Below, piece after piece: positions 1 to 7,678 of a stretch of 64,000 bases of DNA. Origin of the DNA: Nocardia sp. NBC_00508 (lineage in GTDB: Bacteria > Actinomycetota > Actinomycetes > Mycobacteriales > Mycobacteriaceae); assembly GCF_036346875.1 (NCBI RefSeq), contig NZ_CP107852.1:6138001-6202000 (forward strand), given 5' to 3'. Each line of letters starts with the position of its first letter. The first letter of the stretch is position 1. The position numbers and the translations under genes were made by a program. The notes beneath the pieces were generated by a model, which saw nothing but the letters and a program-made list of their open reading frames with translations, did no database searches and was not told where the DNA came from.

Positions 1-559
1 CGCCCAGTGCGACCGACAGGGTGTTGAACGGATGGTCCACCGAACCCATCGGGGTGGACTTGGTGATCTTGCCCTGCTCCGAGGTCGGGGAGTACTGCCC
101 CTTGGTCAGCCCATAGATCCGGTTGTTGAACAGCAGGATCGTCATGTTCACGTTGCGACGCAACGCGTGGATGAGATGGTTGCCCCCGATGGACAGTGCG
201 TCGCCGTCACCGGTCACCACCCAGACCGACAGATCGGGACGGCTGACCGCGAGCCCGGTCGCGATCGCGGGCGCGCGGCCGTGGATGGAGTGGATGCCGT
301 ACGCGTCCAAGTAGTACGGGAAGCGGCTGGAACAGCCGATCCCGGAGACGAACATCAGGTTCTCCCTGCGCAATCCGAGTTCGGCGAGGAAGCCGCGCAC
401 GGTCGCCAGGATCACGTAGTCGCCGCAGCCGGGGCACCAGCGGACCTCCTGATCGGAGGTGAAGTCCTTCACCTTCTGCGGTCCGTCCGCGGACGGCACC
501 CCGGACACCCCGGTGAGGCCCAGGTCGGTGCCGACGAGCGAGGTTTCCACGATGGTCAT
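1..559 (-). CDS. korB: 2-oxoacid:ferredoxin oxidoreductase beta subunit, 3' part missing
   Basis: Beta (thiamine diphosphate) subunit of 2-oxoglutarate/2-oxoacid:ferredoxin oxidoreductase, which works with KorA to decarboxylate 2-oxoglutarate to succinyl-CoA with ferredoxin as acceptor. About 186 codons are present and the gene runs off the window start. Visible features are the KorB signature RWCPGCGDY near residue 40, GIGCSSRFPYY, HGRAPAIATG, and the ThDP/Mg motif GDGDALSIGGNH followed by NNRIYGLTKGQ. The ATG overlaps the korA stop (ATGA), so translation is probably coupled. Family assignment is firm; substrate preference is inferred from mycobacterial KorAB. Confidence 0.95.
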   Translation of the reverse strand, partial: MTIVETSLVGTDLGLTGVSGVPSADGPQKVKDFTSDQEVRWCPGCGDYVILATVRGFLAELGLRRENLMFVSGIGCSSRFPYYLDAYGIHSIHGRAPAIATGLAVSRPDLSVWVVTGDGDALSIGGNHLIHALRRNVNMTILLFNNRIYGLTKGQYSPTSEQGKITKSTPMGSVDHPFNTLSVALG

Positions 560-2625
560 GCGTTACCCCCAGCCGTGCGATAGGCGGCTGCCTCGCCTGC
601 GCTCGGCCCGGCGCAGGGCTGTGGACGGACTTCGTCCGGCAGCGCTTGATGGGCGGCTGCCTCGCCTGCGCTCGGCCCGGCGCAGGGCTGTGGACGGACT
701 TCGTCCGGCAGCGCTCGATAAGTGGCCCGCGCCCGCGCGGCGAAGACCTTGTTCTGTTCCATCTCCTCGATCGACCCGTCCAGCGCCGCGTCGATGACCC
801 CGACCAATTCCTGGGCGGAGAACGCCGTGCCCGCGACCTTGGTCCATGGCCGCACGTCGACCAGATACCTCGCGCGCAGCAGCATGGCCAGCTGGCCGCC
901 GTTCATCTCTGGTGCGACCACGATGCGGTAGCGGCGCAATACGTCACCGAGGTTGGCGGGCAAGGGATTCATATGTCGCAGGTGCGCCTGGGCGACCGGA
1001 ACGCCGCGGCGGCGGGCGCGCCGGCAGGCCTCGCCGATCGGGCCGTAGGAGCTGCCCCAGCCGATCAGCAGCAGCTCGGCCGTGCCGTCCGGATCGTCCA
1101 CCTCCAGATCCGGCACGGCGATGCCGTCGATCTTGGCCTGGCGCAATCGCACCATGAGCTCGTGGTTGGCGGGATCGTAGGAGATGTTGCCGCTGCCATC
1201 GGCCTTCTCCAGTCCGCCGATGCGGTGCGCGCGTCCCTTGGTGCCGGGCACCGCGAGCGGGCGCGCCAGCGTGTCGGGGTCGCGGGTGTACGGCTGGAAG
1301 GGGTCGCCGTCGTCGCCCTCCGGCTCGAACGCCGGGTCGATCGGGTCCAGCTCCGCCACTTGCGGTATCGACCATGGTTCCGAACCGTTCGCGATAGAGC
1401 CGTCGGACAGCAACAGCACCGGTGTGCGATAGGTGAGCGCGATCCGGGCCGCGTCCACGGCGGCGGCGAAGCAGTCGGCGGGCGAGCGTGGCGCGACCAC
1501 CGCCACCGGTGATTCGCCGTTGCGGCCGTAGAGGGCTTGCAGCAGATCGGCCTGCTCGGTTTTGGTCGGCAGGCCGGTGGAGGGACCGCCGCGCTGCACA
1601 TCGATGACGACCAGCGGCAGCTCCGTCATCACCGCTAGGCCGATGGCCTCGCTCTTCAGCGCGAGGCCGGGCCCGGAGGTACTGGTGACGCCGAGGGCGC
1701 CGCCGAGCGAAGCGCCCAGCGCCGCGCCGATTCCGGCGATCTCGTCCTCGGCCTGGAAGGTCGTGACGCCGAAGTTCTTGTGCTTGCTCAGCTCGTGCAG
1801 GATGTCCGAGGCGGGCGTGATGGGATAGGTGCCGAGGAAGACCGGCAGCCCGGCGAGCTGACCGGCGGTGATCAGGCCGTAGGCGAGCGCGGTGTTGCCG
1901 GTGATCTGTCGGTAGGTGCCGGACGGCAGCTTCGCGGGCGCGATCTGGTAGGTGGTGGCGAAGCTCTCGGTGGTCTCGCCGTAGTTCCAGCCCGCCCGGA
2001 ACGCCAGCACGTTGGCCTCGGCGATCTCCGGCTTCGTCGCGAACTTCTCCCGCATGAACCGCTCGGTTCCGCCGATCGGGCGGCCGTACATCCAGGACAG
2101 CAGGCCGAGGGCGAACATGTTCTTCGCGCGCTGGGCGTCCTTCTTGCCGACCCCGGTCGATTCGGTGGCGCCCAGGGTGAGCGACGTCATCGGGACCCGG
2201 TGGACCACGAAGTCCGACAGTGTGTCGTCGGCCAGCGGGTCGGTCGCGTAACCGACCTTGCCGAGGGTGCGCTTGGTGAACTCGTCAGTGTTGACGATGA
2301 CCGTGGCGCCGCGCGGAAGATCCTCCAGATTCGCCTTCAGCGCGGCGGGGTTCATCGCGACCAGCACGTCCGGCTGGTCGCCCGCGGTGAGAATGTCGTA
2401 GTCGGCGATCTGGATCTGGAACGACGAGACGCCGGGCAGGGTGCCCTGCGGTGCTCTGATCTCGGCCGGGAAGTTGGGCTGCGTGGCCAGGTCGTTGCCG
2501 AAGGCGGCGGCCTCGTGGGTGAAGCGGTCGCCGGTCAGCTGCATTCCGTCGCCGGAATCCCCGGCGAACCGAATGACGACCTTTTCCAATTTCGCTGTGC
2601 CGACATCATTTTGGTGTGAAACCAT
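556..2625 (-). CDS. korA: 2-oxoacid:ferredoxin oxidoreductase alpha subunit with repeated C-terminal tail
   Basis: Alpha subunit (fused gamma-alpha type) partnering KorB in 2-oxoglutarate:ferredoxin oxidoreductase. The N-terminal gamma domain (about residues 14-190) begins VVIRFAGDSGDGMQLTGDRF. The pyruvate-ferredoxin-oxidoreductase-like domain follows from about 245 (YPITPASDILHEL, TSTSGPGLALKSEAIGLA). The protein has 689 residues, roughly 35 more than I expect for mycobacterial KorA. The excess is a C-terminal tail containing a 23-residue unit (ALPDEVRPQPCAGPSAGEA...) twice in tandem, encoded by a 69-bp in-frame repeat. The tail is probably disordered and an add-on. It is cotranscribed with korB by a 4-base overlap. 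Confidence 0.95.
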   Translation of the reverse strand: MVSHQNDVGTAKLEKVVIRFAGDSGDGMQLTGDRFTHEAAAFGNDLATQPNFPAEIRAPQGTLPGVSSFQIQIADYDILTAGDQPDVLVAMNPAALKANLEDLPRGATVIVNTDEFTKRTLGKVGYATDPLADDTLSDFVVHRVPMTSLTLGATESTGVGKKDAQRAKNMFALGLLSWMYGRPIGGTERFMREKFATKPEIAEANVLAFRAGWNYGETTESFATTYQIAPAKLPSGTYRQITGNTALAYGLITAGQLAGLPVFLGTYPITPASDILHELSKHKNFGVTTFQAEDEIAGIGAALGASLGGALGVTSTSGPGLALKSEAIGLAVMTELPLVVIDVQRGGPSTGLPTKTEQADLLQALYGRNGESPVAVVAPRSPADCFAAAVDAARIALTYRTPVLLLSDGSIANGSEPWSIPQVAELDPIDPAFEPEGDDGDPFQPYTRDPDTLARPLAVPGTKGRAHRIGGLEKADGSGNISYDPANHELMVRLRQAKIDGIAVPDLEVDDPDGTAELLLIGWGSSYGPIGEACRRARRRGVPVAQAHLRHMNPLPANLGDVLRRYRIVVAPEMNGGQLAMLLRARYLVDVRPWTKVAGTAFSAQELVGVIDAALDGSIEEMEQNKVFAARARATYRALPDEVRPQPCAGPSAGEAAAHQALPDEVRPQPCAGPSAGEAAAYRTAGGNA
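583..715. repeat. 69-bp tandem repeat, two copies, inside korA 3' end
   Basis: A 64-bp block at 583-646 recurs identically at 652-715, with a period of 69 bp. The period is a multiple of three, so the reading frame of korA is kept and the C-terminus gains two copies of a 23-residue unit. Each copy contains short inverted elements (GGAC-GAA-GTCC, and GCCTGCGC against GCGCAGGG), giving it hairpin potential like dispersed palindromic repeats. No third copy was noticed elsewhere in the window. Confidence 0.9.
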
Positions 2626-2733
2626 GTGCCTGCTTCACTTCCTCGTCGCTGAGAGGTGCCATCGCCAAACTACTCCGTCGAATGCGGTGTGCGCCGCCGA
2701 TGCGCGGACCGGCGAGATTCCGCGACGGAGGCG

Positions 2734-3750
2734 TCAGGCGAACAATGCCAGCTGCGCGTCGGTCGTGTGCGCGGTTTCGGGTTGTGTCTCCGGTTCGGCT
2801 TGCCTGCGTGGCGTCAAACCGTGCCCGGTCAGCAGCGGATCGACCCGCGCGCGCAGCCAGGCCGAGTATTCCGGCGTCACGTACGCGCCCCGGCCGTAGA
2901 GCTGGCGGTAGCGGCGCAGCAGAGCCGGATGGTGTTCGGCCAGCCAGGCCAGGAACCAGCCCCTGGTGCTGCCGCGCAGGTGCATCGGGAACGCGACGGC
3001 CGAATTCGCCCCGGCCTCGGCGATCGCGCCGAAAATGGCGTCCAAGTGCGCCCGGCTGTCGGTGAGACACGGGATGACGGGTGCGACCAGGACGTCGACC
3101 GCGAATCCCGCGTCGGTGAGGGCGCGCACCAAGTCCAGTCGCGCACGTGGTGACGGCGTCCCCGATTCCAGGCTCCGATGGAGGTCCTCGTCGAGGATCG
3201 CGATGGACACCGCGAGATTCACTCGCACCTCGCGGGCGGCCGAGGTGAGCAACGGCAGATCCCGCCGCAGCAGCGTGCCCTTGGTGAGGATGGAGAACGG
3301 GGTGCCGGATTCGGCCAGCGCGCGAATGATGCCCGGCATCAAGCGATATCGGCCCTCCGCGCGCTGATACGGATCGGTGTTGGTGCCGAGAGCGACCGGT
3401 TCGCGACGCCAGGACCGCCGGGCGAGTTCCCTGCGCAGCACCGCGGCGACATTCGTCTTCACCACGATCTGCGTGTCGAAGTCCCGGCCCGCGTCCAAGT
3501 CCAGGTACTCGTGCGTGCCGCGGGCGAAACAGTAGCGGCAGGCGTGCGAGCAGCCGCGCATCGGATTGACGGTCCAGTGGAACGGCAGACCCGAGGCCTC
3601 GGGCACCTTGTTCAGCGCGCTCTTGCACAGCACCTCGTGGAACGTGACGCCCTCGAACTCGGGAGTCTGCACGGTGCGCACCAGACCCGCCCGGGACAGC
3701 CCGGGCAGGGCGCCGTCCTCGGCGTCCAGGGTTTGGCTATGCCACCGCAC
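2734..3750 (-). CDS. Rv2578c-family radical SAM protein (SplB-like)
   Basis: Radical SAM protein of 338 residues resembling mycobacterial Rv2578c and the spore-photoproduct-lyase-like group. The 4Fe-4S binding motif is GCSHACRYCFARGTHEYL near residue 66 (CxxxCxxC). The opening (MRWHSQ..DGALPGL) and FHEVLCKSALNKVP match the family N-terminus as I remember it. The start is GTG at 3750 with GAAGGG just before it. A LexA-type SOS box lies 8 bp upstream of the start, which fits a DNA-damage role, although the substrate is unknown. It sits on the same strand as korA and the epimerase gene but probably has its own promoter. Confidence 0.9.
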   Translation of the reverse strand: MRWHSQTLDAEDGALPGLSRAGLVRTVQTPEFEGVTFHEVLCKSALNKVPEASGLPFHWTVNPMRGCSHACRYCFARGTHEYLDLDAGRDFDTQIVVKTNVAAVLRRELARRSWRREPVALGTNTDPYQRAEGRYRLMPGIIRALAESGTPFSILTKGTLLRRDLPLLTSAAREVRVNLAVSIAILDEDLHRSLESGTPSPRARLDLVRALTDAGFAVDVLVAPVIPCLTDSRAHLDAIFGAIAEAGANSAVAFPMHLRGSTRGWFLAWLAEHHPALLRRYRQLYGRGAYVTPEYSAWLRARVDPLLTGHGLTPRRQAEPETQPETAHTTDAQLALFA

Positions 3751-3758
3751 CCCTTCAG

Positions 3759-3774
3759 TCGAACATGTGTTCTA
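3759..3774 (-). promoter_or_regulatory. LexA (SOS) box of the radical SAM gene
   Basis: TCGAACATGTGTTCTA matches the mycobacterial SOS consensus TCGAAC-N4-GTTCGA at 11 of 12 defined positions. It lies just upstream of the GTG start at 3750, where a repressor would block transcription. Confidence 0.8.
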
Positions 3775-3781
3775 AGGGCTG

Positions 3782-4786
3782 TCAAGCTATTCGCCTGGCA
3801 CCGGGCGGAGCGAGCCGAGTGGGGTCGTCGAAGAAGGCGACCAGGTCGCGGACGGTCTCGTCGAGCGGGCGCGGCTGGTAGCCGAGCTCGCGCGCGGCCT
3901 TGCCGTGGTCGACGATCGGCGCGGAGATCAGCGCGCCGAGCGCGGCCTTGGAGACGATGTCGGAGTTGAACAGCTTGCCGATCGGTGCGAGCACCGGGAT
4001 GACGCCGGAGACGAGCTTGGGTGGGATGGCGAACTTCGGGCCCTTCTTGCCGCTGTGCGCGGCCGCGACGCGGCACAGTTCGAGCATCGAGATCATGGAT
4101 CCGCCGAGCAGATAGTTCTCGCCGGTGCGGCCGCGTTCGCCGGCCAGCAGCAGGCCCTGGGCCACGTCGCGCACGTCCACCAGGTCGAAGCCGCCGCCGA
4201 TCATGGCGGGCACCCGGCCCAGTGCCGCGTCTTTCAGGGTCCGGTTGATCCGGGACAGCGGCTTGCTGTAGTCCAACGGGCCGAATACGCCGGTGGGATT
4301 GCACAGCACCGCGTCCAGTCCCTGGTCGATCACCTTGCGCAGTTCCACCTCGCCCGCCCACTTCGAACGGTCGTAGACCGGCAGTGCCGGGTCGGTCGAC
4401 CGGGCGGCGCGCTCGTCGATCCGGCCACCGCAGCTGTACTGGTCGAACGCGTGGATGGAGCTCGCGTGCACCATGCGGCGCGCGCCGACGGCCAGCGCCG
4501 CCTCGGCGACGACGCGCACGCCCTCCGTGTTCACCCGCCAGGCCAGGTCGTTCTTCTCGGCGAGGGTGATCACCGCGACCAGGTGGTAGACGACCTCGGC
4601 GCCGGCCAGCACGGTGCGCATCGACGCCGGGTCGAGCACATCGCCGCGCACCCAGGTGACGCCGGGCGCCGTTGCCGCACCGGGAACCGCTCGATCAATG
4701 GCGGTGACCTGGTGGCCGTGCTCGGTGAGGAGGCGGAGCAGGTTGGTGCCAAGGTAGCCGGCTGCGCCGGTCACTGCGACCTTCAT
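3782..4786 (-). CDS. NAD-dependent epimerase/dehydratase, extended SDR
   Basis: Extended short-chain dehydrogenase/reductase of 334 residues. The N-terminal Rossmann motif is TGAAGYLG (residues 6-13) and the active-site YxxxK is YDRSK near residue 140, with an upstream HASS serine. A downstream GGGFDLVDVRDVA segment is typical of the 3-beta-hydroxysteroid-dehydrogenase-like and sugar-epimerase branch. The substrate cannot be read from sequence. The promoter carries two KstR-type boxes, so a sterol or lipid role is possible. The gene ends 31 bp before the radical SAM start on the same strand, but the intervening LexA box argues for separate control. Confidence 0.85.
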   Translation of the reverse strand: MKVAVTGAAGYLGTNLLRLLTEHGHQVTAIDRAVPGAATAPGVTWVRGDVLDPASMRTVLAGAEVVYHLVAVITLAEKNDLAWRVNTEGVRVVAEAALAVGARRMVHASSIHAFDQYSCGGRIDERAARSTDPALPVYDRSKWAGEVELRKVIDQGLDAVLCNPTGVFGPLDYSKPLSRINRTLKDAALGRVPAMIGGGFDLVDVRDVAQGLLLAGERGRTGENYLLGGSMISMLELCRVAAAHSGKKGPKFAIPPKLVSGVIPVLAPIGKLFNSDIVSKAALGALISAPIVDHGKAARELGYQPRPLDETVRDLVAFFDDPTRLAPPGARRIA

Positions 4787-4795
4787 GGCAGAGAG

Positions 4796-4830
4796 AATAT
4801 AGAACTTGTTCCAATTTGCAACACGTTCCA
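4796..4830 (-). promoter_or_regulatory. Promoter with two adjacent KstR-type palindromes
   Basis: Two 14-bp sites fit TnnAACnnGTTnnA: TAGAACTTGTTCCA at 4800-4813 and TGCAACACGTTCCA at 4817-4830. On the minus strand a -10-like TATATT lies at 4801-4796, nine bases before the ATG of the epimerase. One box therefore overlaps the -10 and the other covers the -35 region, an arrangement expected for repression. The pattern resembles the KstR operator of mycobacterial cholesterol catabolism; another TetR-family regulator is possible. Confidence 0.65.
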
Positions 4831-4997
4831 GTTCGGTGCCGATGCCGCGTCGGGCTGCGCGTTCGGGCTCGAAACTTGCCGGTACCGTCCGCTATATTGA
4901 GCGCAACCGATAGCGGCCCTTGCCGATTCGGCAGGGAGCGGGACCGGTCACGACGAAGTTCATGACGTATGTTCACGACGATTTGGGGGGCAACTCG

Positions 4998-5327
4998 ATG
5001 AGTGATCTCTCGGTAGAGACCGAAGCGGTCCGGGCGTTCGCCGCCACGAACGCGGGTATCGCCGGTGATCTGGCAGGGGCGGGCAATTTCGACGCGTTGA
5101 AGAACGTTGCCGCGCTGGTTCCGGTGTTCGGTCTGATCGGCGCGGACTATCTGGCGATGTTCGCTGCCGCGCAGGTGTTGCAGGCCAAGGACATCAACGA
5201 TCTATCGGCCAAATACGCCAAGCTCTCGGAATCGGCCTTCAGCGCCGCGGCGGCCTACGACGCCATCGACTGGTCCAACGCGGGCGCACTCGGGTCGGTT
5301 ACGGGCCAGATCGGGGGAGCGGTATGA
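4998..5327 (+). CDS. EspC/DUF2580-like type VII secretion target
   Basis: Small alpha-helical protein of 109 residues resembling the EspC (ESX-1 secretion-associated, PF10824-type) family. It starts MSDLSVETEAVRAFA and has the alanine-rich two-helix pattern of the family. Near the end of the second helix is YDAID, a YxxxD type VII secretion signal. The start is ATG 4998 behind a G-rich ribosome site (GGGGGG at 4985-4990); an upstream in-frame ATG at 4920 has no such site. Its stop overlaps the next gene (ATGA), so the two are coupled and probably secreted as partners. The ESX apparatus itself is not in this window. Confidence 0.75.
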   Translation: MSDLSVETEAVRAFAATNAGIAGDLAGAGNFDALKNVAALVPVFGLIGADYLAMFAAAQVLQAKDINDLSAKYAKLSESAFSAAAAYDAIDWSNAGALGSVTGQIGGAV

Positions 5328-6901
5328 GACCGCTGGACAGCGGCGTCATCGCGCCGGAAGAGCAGGCCATCACGCACGCGGCCGAGCAGAATGTCGCCAT
5401 CGGCCAGCAGACCGTGCTGGACGCGTTGCAGAGTTCACCGGTTCAGGCGGTGCTCGACCTGCCGCTGCCGCAGCTGCCCGAGGACCTGCCGCCGATCGAG
5501 CCGCCCGCATTCGTGTTGTCGCGCAAGATCTCCGACGATCAGCAGTCGCTCGGCGGGGTTCCCGCCGGTCTGCCCGGACTGAACGGCGTTCCGAGCGGCG
5601 AGGATCCGCCCGGCGTGCCGCACGAGGTGTCCGCGCTGCTCGGCGACGTGAACGCCGCGGCCGCGCCGGTGGTCCGAGCCGCGCTCGACCGAGCCGATGG
5701 CGTGCTGAGCGGTGGGCTCGGCGACGCGCCGAGCTCGATCGCCACCGCGGTGAACCAGGCCGCAGCCGCGTTGCCACCGCTGCCCGCCGATCCGGTCGCC
5801 GCTCTGATGCAGGGCGTCGCGCTGCCCGCACTGCCCGGCGTGGACGTGCTGATGAAGCCGATTCTGGACCTGCTCGGCAGCTTCGGCTCCGGCATCCTCG
5901 GCGCGTTGGATCCCACCGCGATCCTCAGCCAGTCCTCCCAAGTCATCGAGATGGCCATGCAGGTGGGCAAGGGCAGCATGGCCGCGGTCGACCAGGTGTG
6001 GCAGAGCCAGGCCGCCCGCAGCGCCCAGGCCACCAGCCAGCAGGCGAACGTCGAGGGCCAGGAGACCAGCCAGCGTGGCATCGATATCTCCGAACTCACC
6101 CAGCGCGCCGCGGCGGTGGTGCAGCAGGGCAACGCGCAGCTGCTCGGCATCGCCTCCTCGTTCGCCACCCAGGCGACCGCGCTCGCCCCGGTGATCCTCA
6201 CCCCGCCCGCGCAGGCCACGCTGATCGCGTCGGCCACCGATCACCTCGGCCACGCCGTCGGCGTGGTCAACGCCACCCGCGGGGATCTCGCGGGCAAGAC
6301 CGCCGAACTCGGCGGCATGGTGCAGCAGCTGGTCGGACCGGGTCCACAGGAGGCCGCGCAGGCGCTGGCGCAGAACGTCGGCCAGCCGATCCTGGAGCAG
6401 GCGCAGTCGACCGCGGCCGACACCGCGACCAAAGCCGCGGGCCTGGACTCCGCCGCGCCGGGAACGCTGAACCCTGCGACCACGCCCTCGTCGGTACACG
6501 CAACGCCGAGCCCGAGCACCAATCACGGTGCGCCCAGCGGACTGCTCGGCAGCCCGGGACGGCCGGGAACCCCGAGCACGCCCTCGGTGCCCAAGCCCAC
6601 CGGCCTGCCCGGCACCCCGGCTGCGCCGATCCGCCCGGTCACCGGTATCCCCGGCACGCCGTTCGGCGCCGGCACGCCGGGCACCACCGCGACCGGAGCC
6701 AACAGCTTCATGGGTGGCCCGGCCGCCGCGGCGGGGCAACGGAACGACGACGACGAACACTCGCGCACGGTACAGCCCTACCTGAGCCCCACCGGCAACG
6801 ACGATCTCACCGGTCCGCTGGGGGAGTCCACGCCAGACGTCATCGGCGCGACGCACTCGGACGAGATCATCAGCTCCGACTACGAACAGGACCAGTTCTA
6901 A
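5324..6901 (+). CDS. Ala/Pro-rich candidate ESX substrate, partner of the EspC-like protein
   Basis: A 525-residue protein rich in Ala, Pro, Gly and Gln with no signal peptide. The first 350 residues are predicted helical and include VWQSQAAR near residue 225. Residues about 395-465 are a low-complexity Pro-Gly-Thr region. The C-terminus (GQRNDDDEHSRTVQPYLSP ... PDVIGA) resembles the acidic DDEH..YL..VIG tail common on actinobacterial PPE/ESX-associated proteins. Coupling by ATGA overlap to the EspC-like gene supports joint export. The biochemical function is unknown. Confidence 0.65.
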   Translation: MRPLDSGVIAPEEQAITHAAEQNVAIGQQTVLDALQSSPVQAVLDLPLPQLPEDLPPIEPPAFVLSRKISDDQQSLGGVPAGLPGLNGVPSGEDPPGVPHEVSALLGDVNAAAAPVVRAALDRADGVLSGGLGDAPSSIATAVNQAAAALPPLPADPVAALMQGVALPALPGVDVLMKPILDLLGSFGSGILGALDPTAILSQSSQVIEMAMQVGKGSMAAVDQVWQSQAARSAQATSQQANVEGQETSQRGIDISELTQRAAAVVQQGNAQLLGIASSFATQATALAPVILTPPAQATLIASATDHLGHAVGVVNATRGDLAGKTAELGGMVQQLVGPGPQEAAQALAQNVGQPILEQAQSTAADTATKAAGLDSAAPGTLNPATTPSSVHATPSPSTNHGAPSGLLGSPGRPGTPSTPSVPKPTGLPGTPAAPIRPVTGIPGTPFGAGTPGTTATGANSFMGGPAAAAGQRNDDDEHSRTVQPYLSPTGNDDLTGPLGESTPDVIGATHSDEIISSDYEQDQF

Positions 6902-6928
6902 CCCGGTGCAAGGATTTACCGCGCTGAA

Positions 6929-6963
6929 CTCGGCCCGGACGGCGACGATCGGTTCGGGCCGAG
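6929..6963. terminator. Hairpin terminator between convergent genes
   Basis: Inverted repeat CTCGGCCCG (6929-6937) and CGGGCCGAG (6955-6963) between the convergent ESX-substrate gene and the secreted hypothetical gene. No clear T-tract is present, as is usual in these bacteria. Confidence 0.7.
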
Positions 6964-6976
6964 CAGCGTGCGGTCG

Positions 6977-7513
6977 TCAGTTGTCCGGGACGAACGCGTC
7001 GAGCAGTCTCTTGTAGAGGTCGGCGAAGCGTTTGCGCGCGGCCTGCTGGTCGGCGCCGAGCCCGTCGGTGGTCTCGGGCGCGTACACGATCAGGTGCACG
7101 TCCTGTCCCGCAGGCTCGGGCATGTAGTCGATGATCCGGCTGCTCTGGTCGGCGGCCCTCGGCATACCGAGATCCGCCGTGGCCAGCGCGGCGGTCTCGG
7201 CCACTGCGGCTCTCAGCGCCTCGGGTGGGATATGGCCCTCGATCCGCTGCGGCGGCGTCTCCGGGCGACGGTCGGCGGCAACGGCGTCGGGACTGCTGAC
7301 CGCCCGGCCGTCGGCGAAGATCTCCAGCTGCGGGCGTAGATCGCTCCGGATTTGCCAGCTGTCCGGGATGGTGGTCAGGGTGAACAGCGCCAGCGGCGCC
7401 GCGATCGGCGGTAGCGCGCTGGGCCGGTCGGCCGCCGGGTCGGCCGAGGCGGTGCCCGCGGCCACCCCGAGTGTCAGCATCACAACCAGCAGAACGGCTT
7501 TCGTTCCTCGCAT
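6977..7513 (-). CDS. Secreted hypothetical protein
   Basis: A 178-residue protein with a cleavable-looking signal peptide (MRGTKAVLLVVMLTLGVAA, then TASADPAAD). The mature part is a small soluble domain without a motif I recognise; it contains LFTLTTIPDSWQ and a C-terminal helix RKRFADLYKRLLDAF. Start chosen at 7513 because GGAAG lies 9 bases upstream; the in-frame ATG at 7522 abuts that site. It is convergent with the ESX-like pair. The function is unknown. Confidence 0.7.
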   Translation of the reverse strand: MRGTKAVLLVVMLTLGVAAGTASADPAADRPSALPPIAAPLALFTLTTIPDSWQIRSDLRPQLEIFADGRAVSSPDAVAADRRPETPPQRIEGHIPPEALRAAVAETAALATADLGMPRAADQSSRIIDYMPEPAGQDVHLIVYAPETTDGLGADQQAARKRFADLYKRLLDAFVPDN

Positions 7514-7678
7514 CGATCCCATCTTCCGGTGCTGTCCATGTTCGCCTGCGGCACAGGTGAACTGCCGTCGATCATGACAGCGCGCCGCCCCGCCGTGGGA
7601 ACCGGCCTGCTGGGTCGTCGATCGAATCCGCTCCTGCCGTAAGGGGGGCGGGTTCGGCCGTAGGTCACGGCCCGCGGC

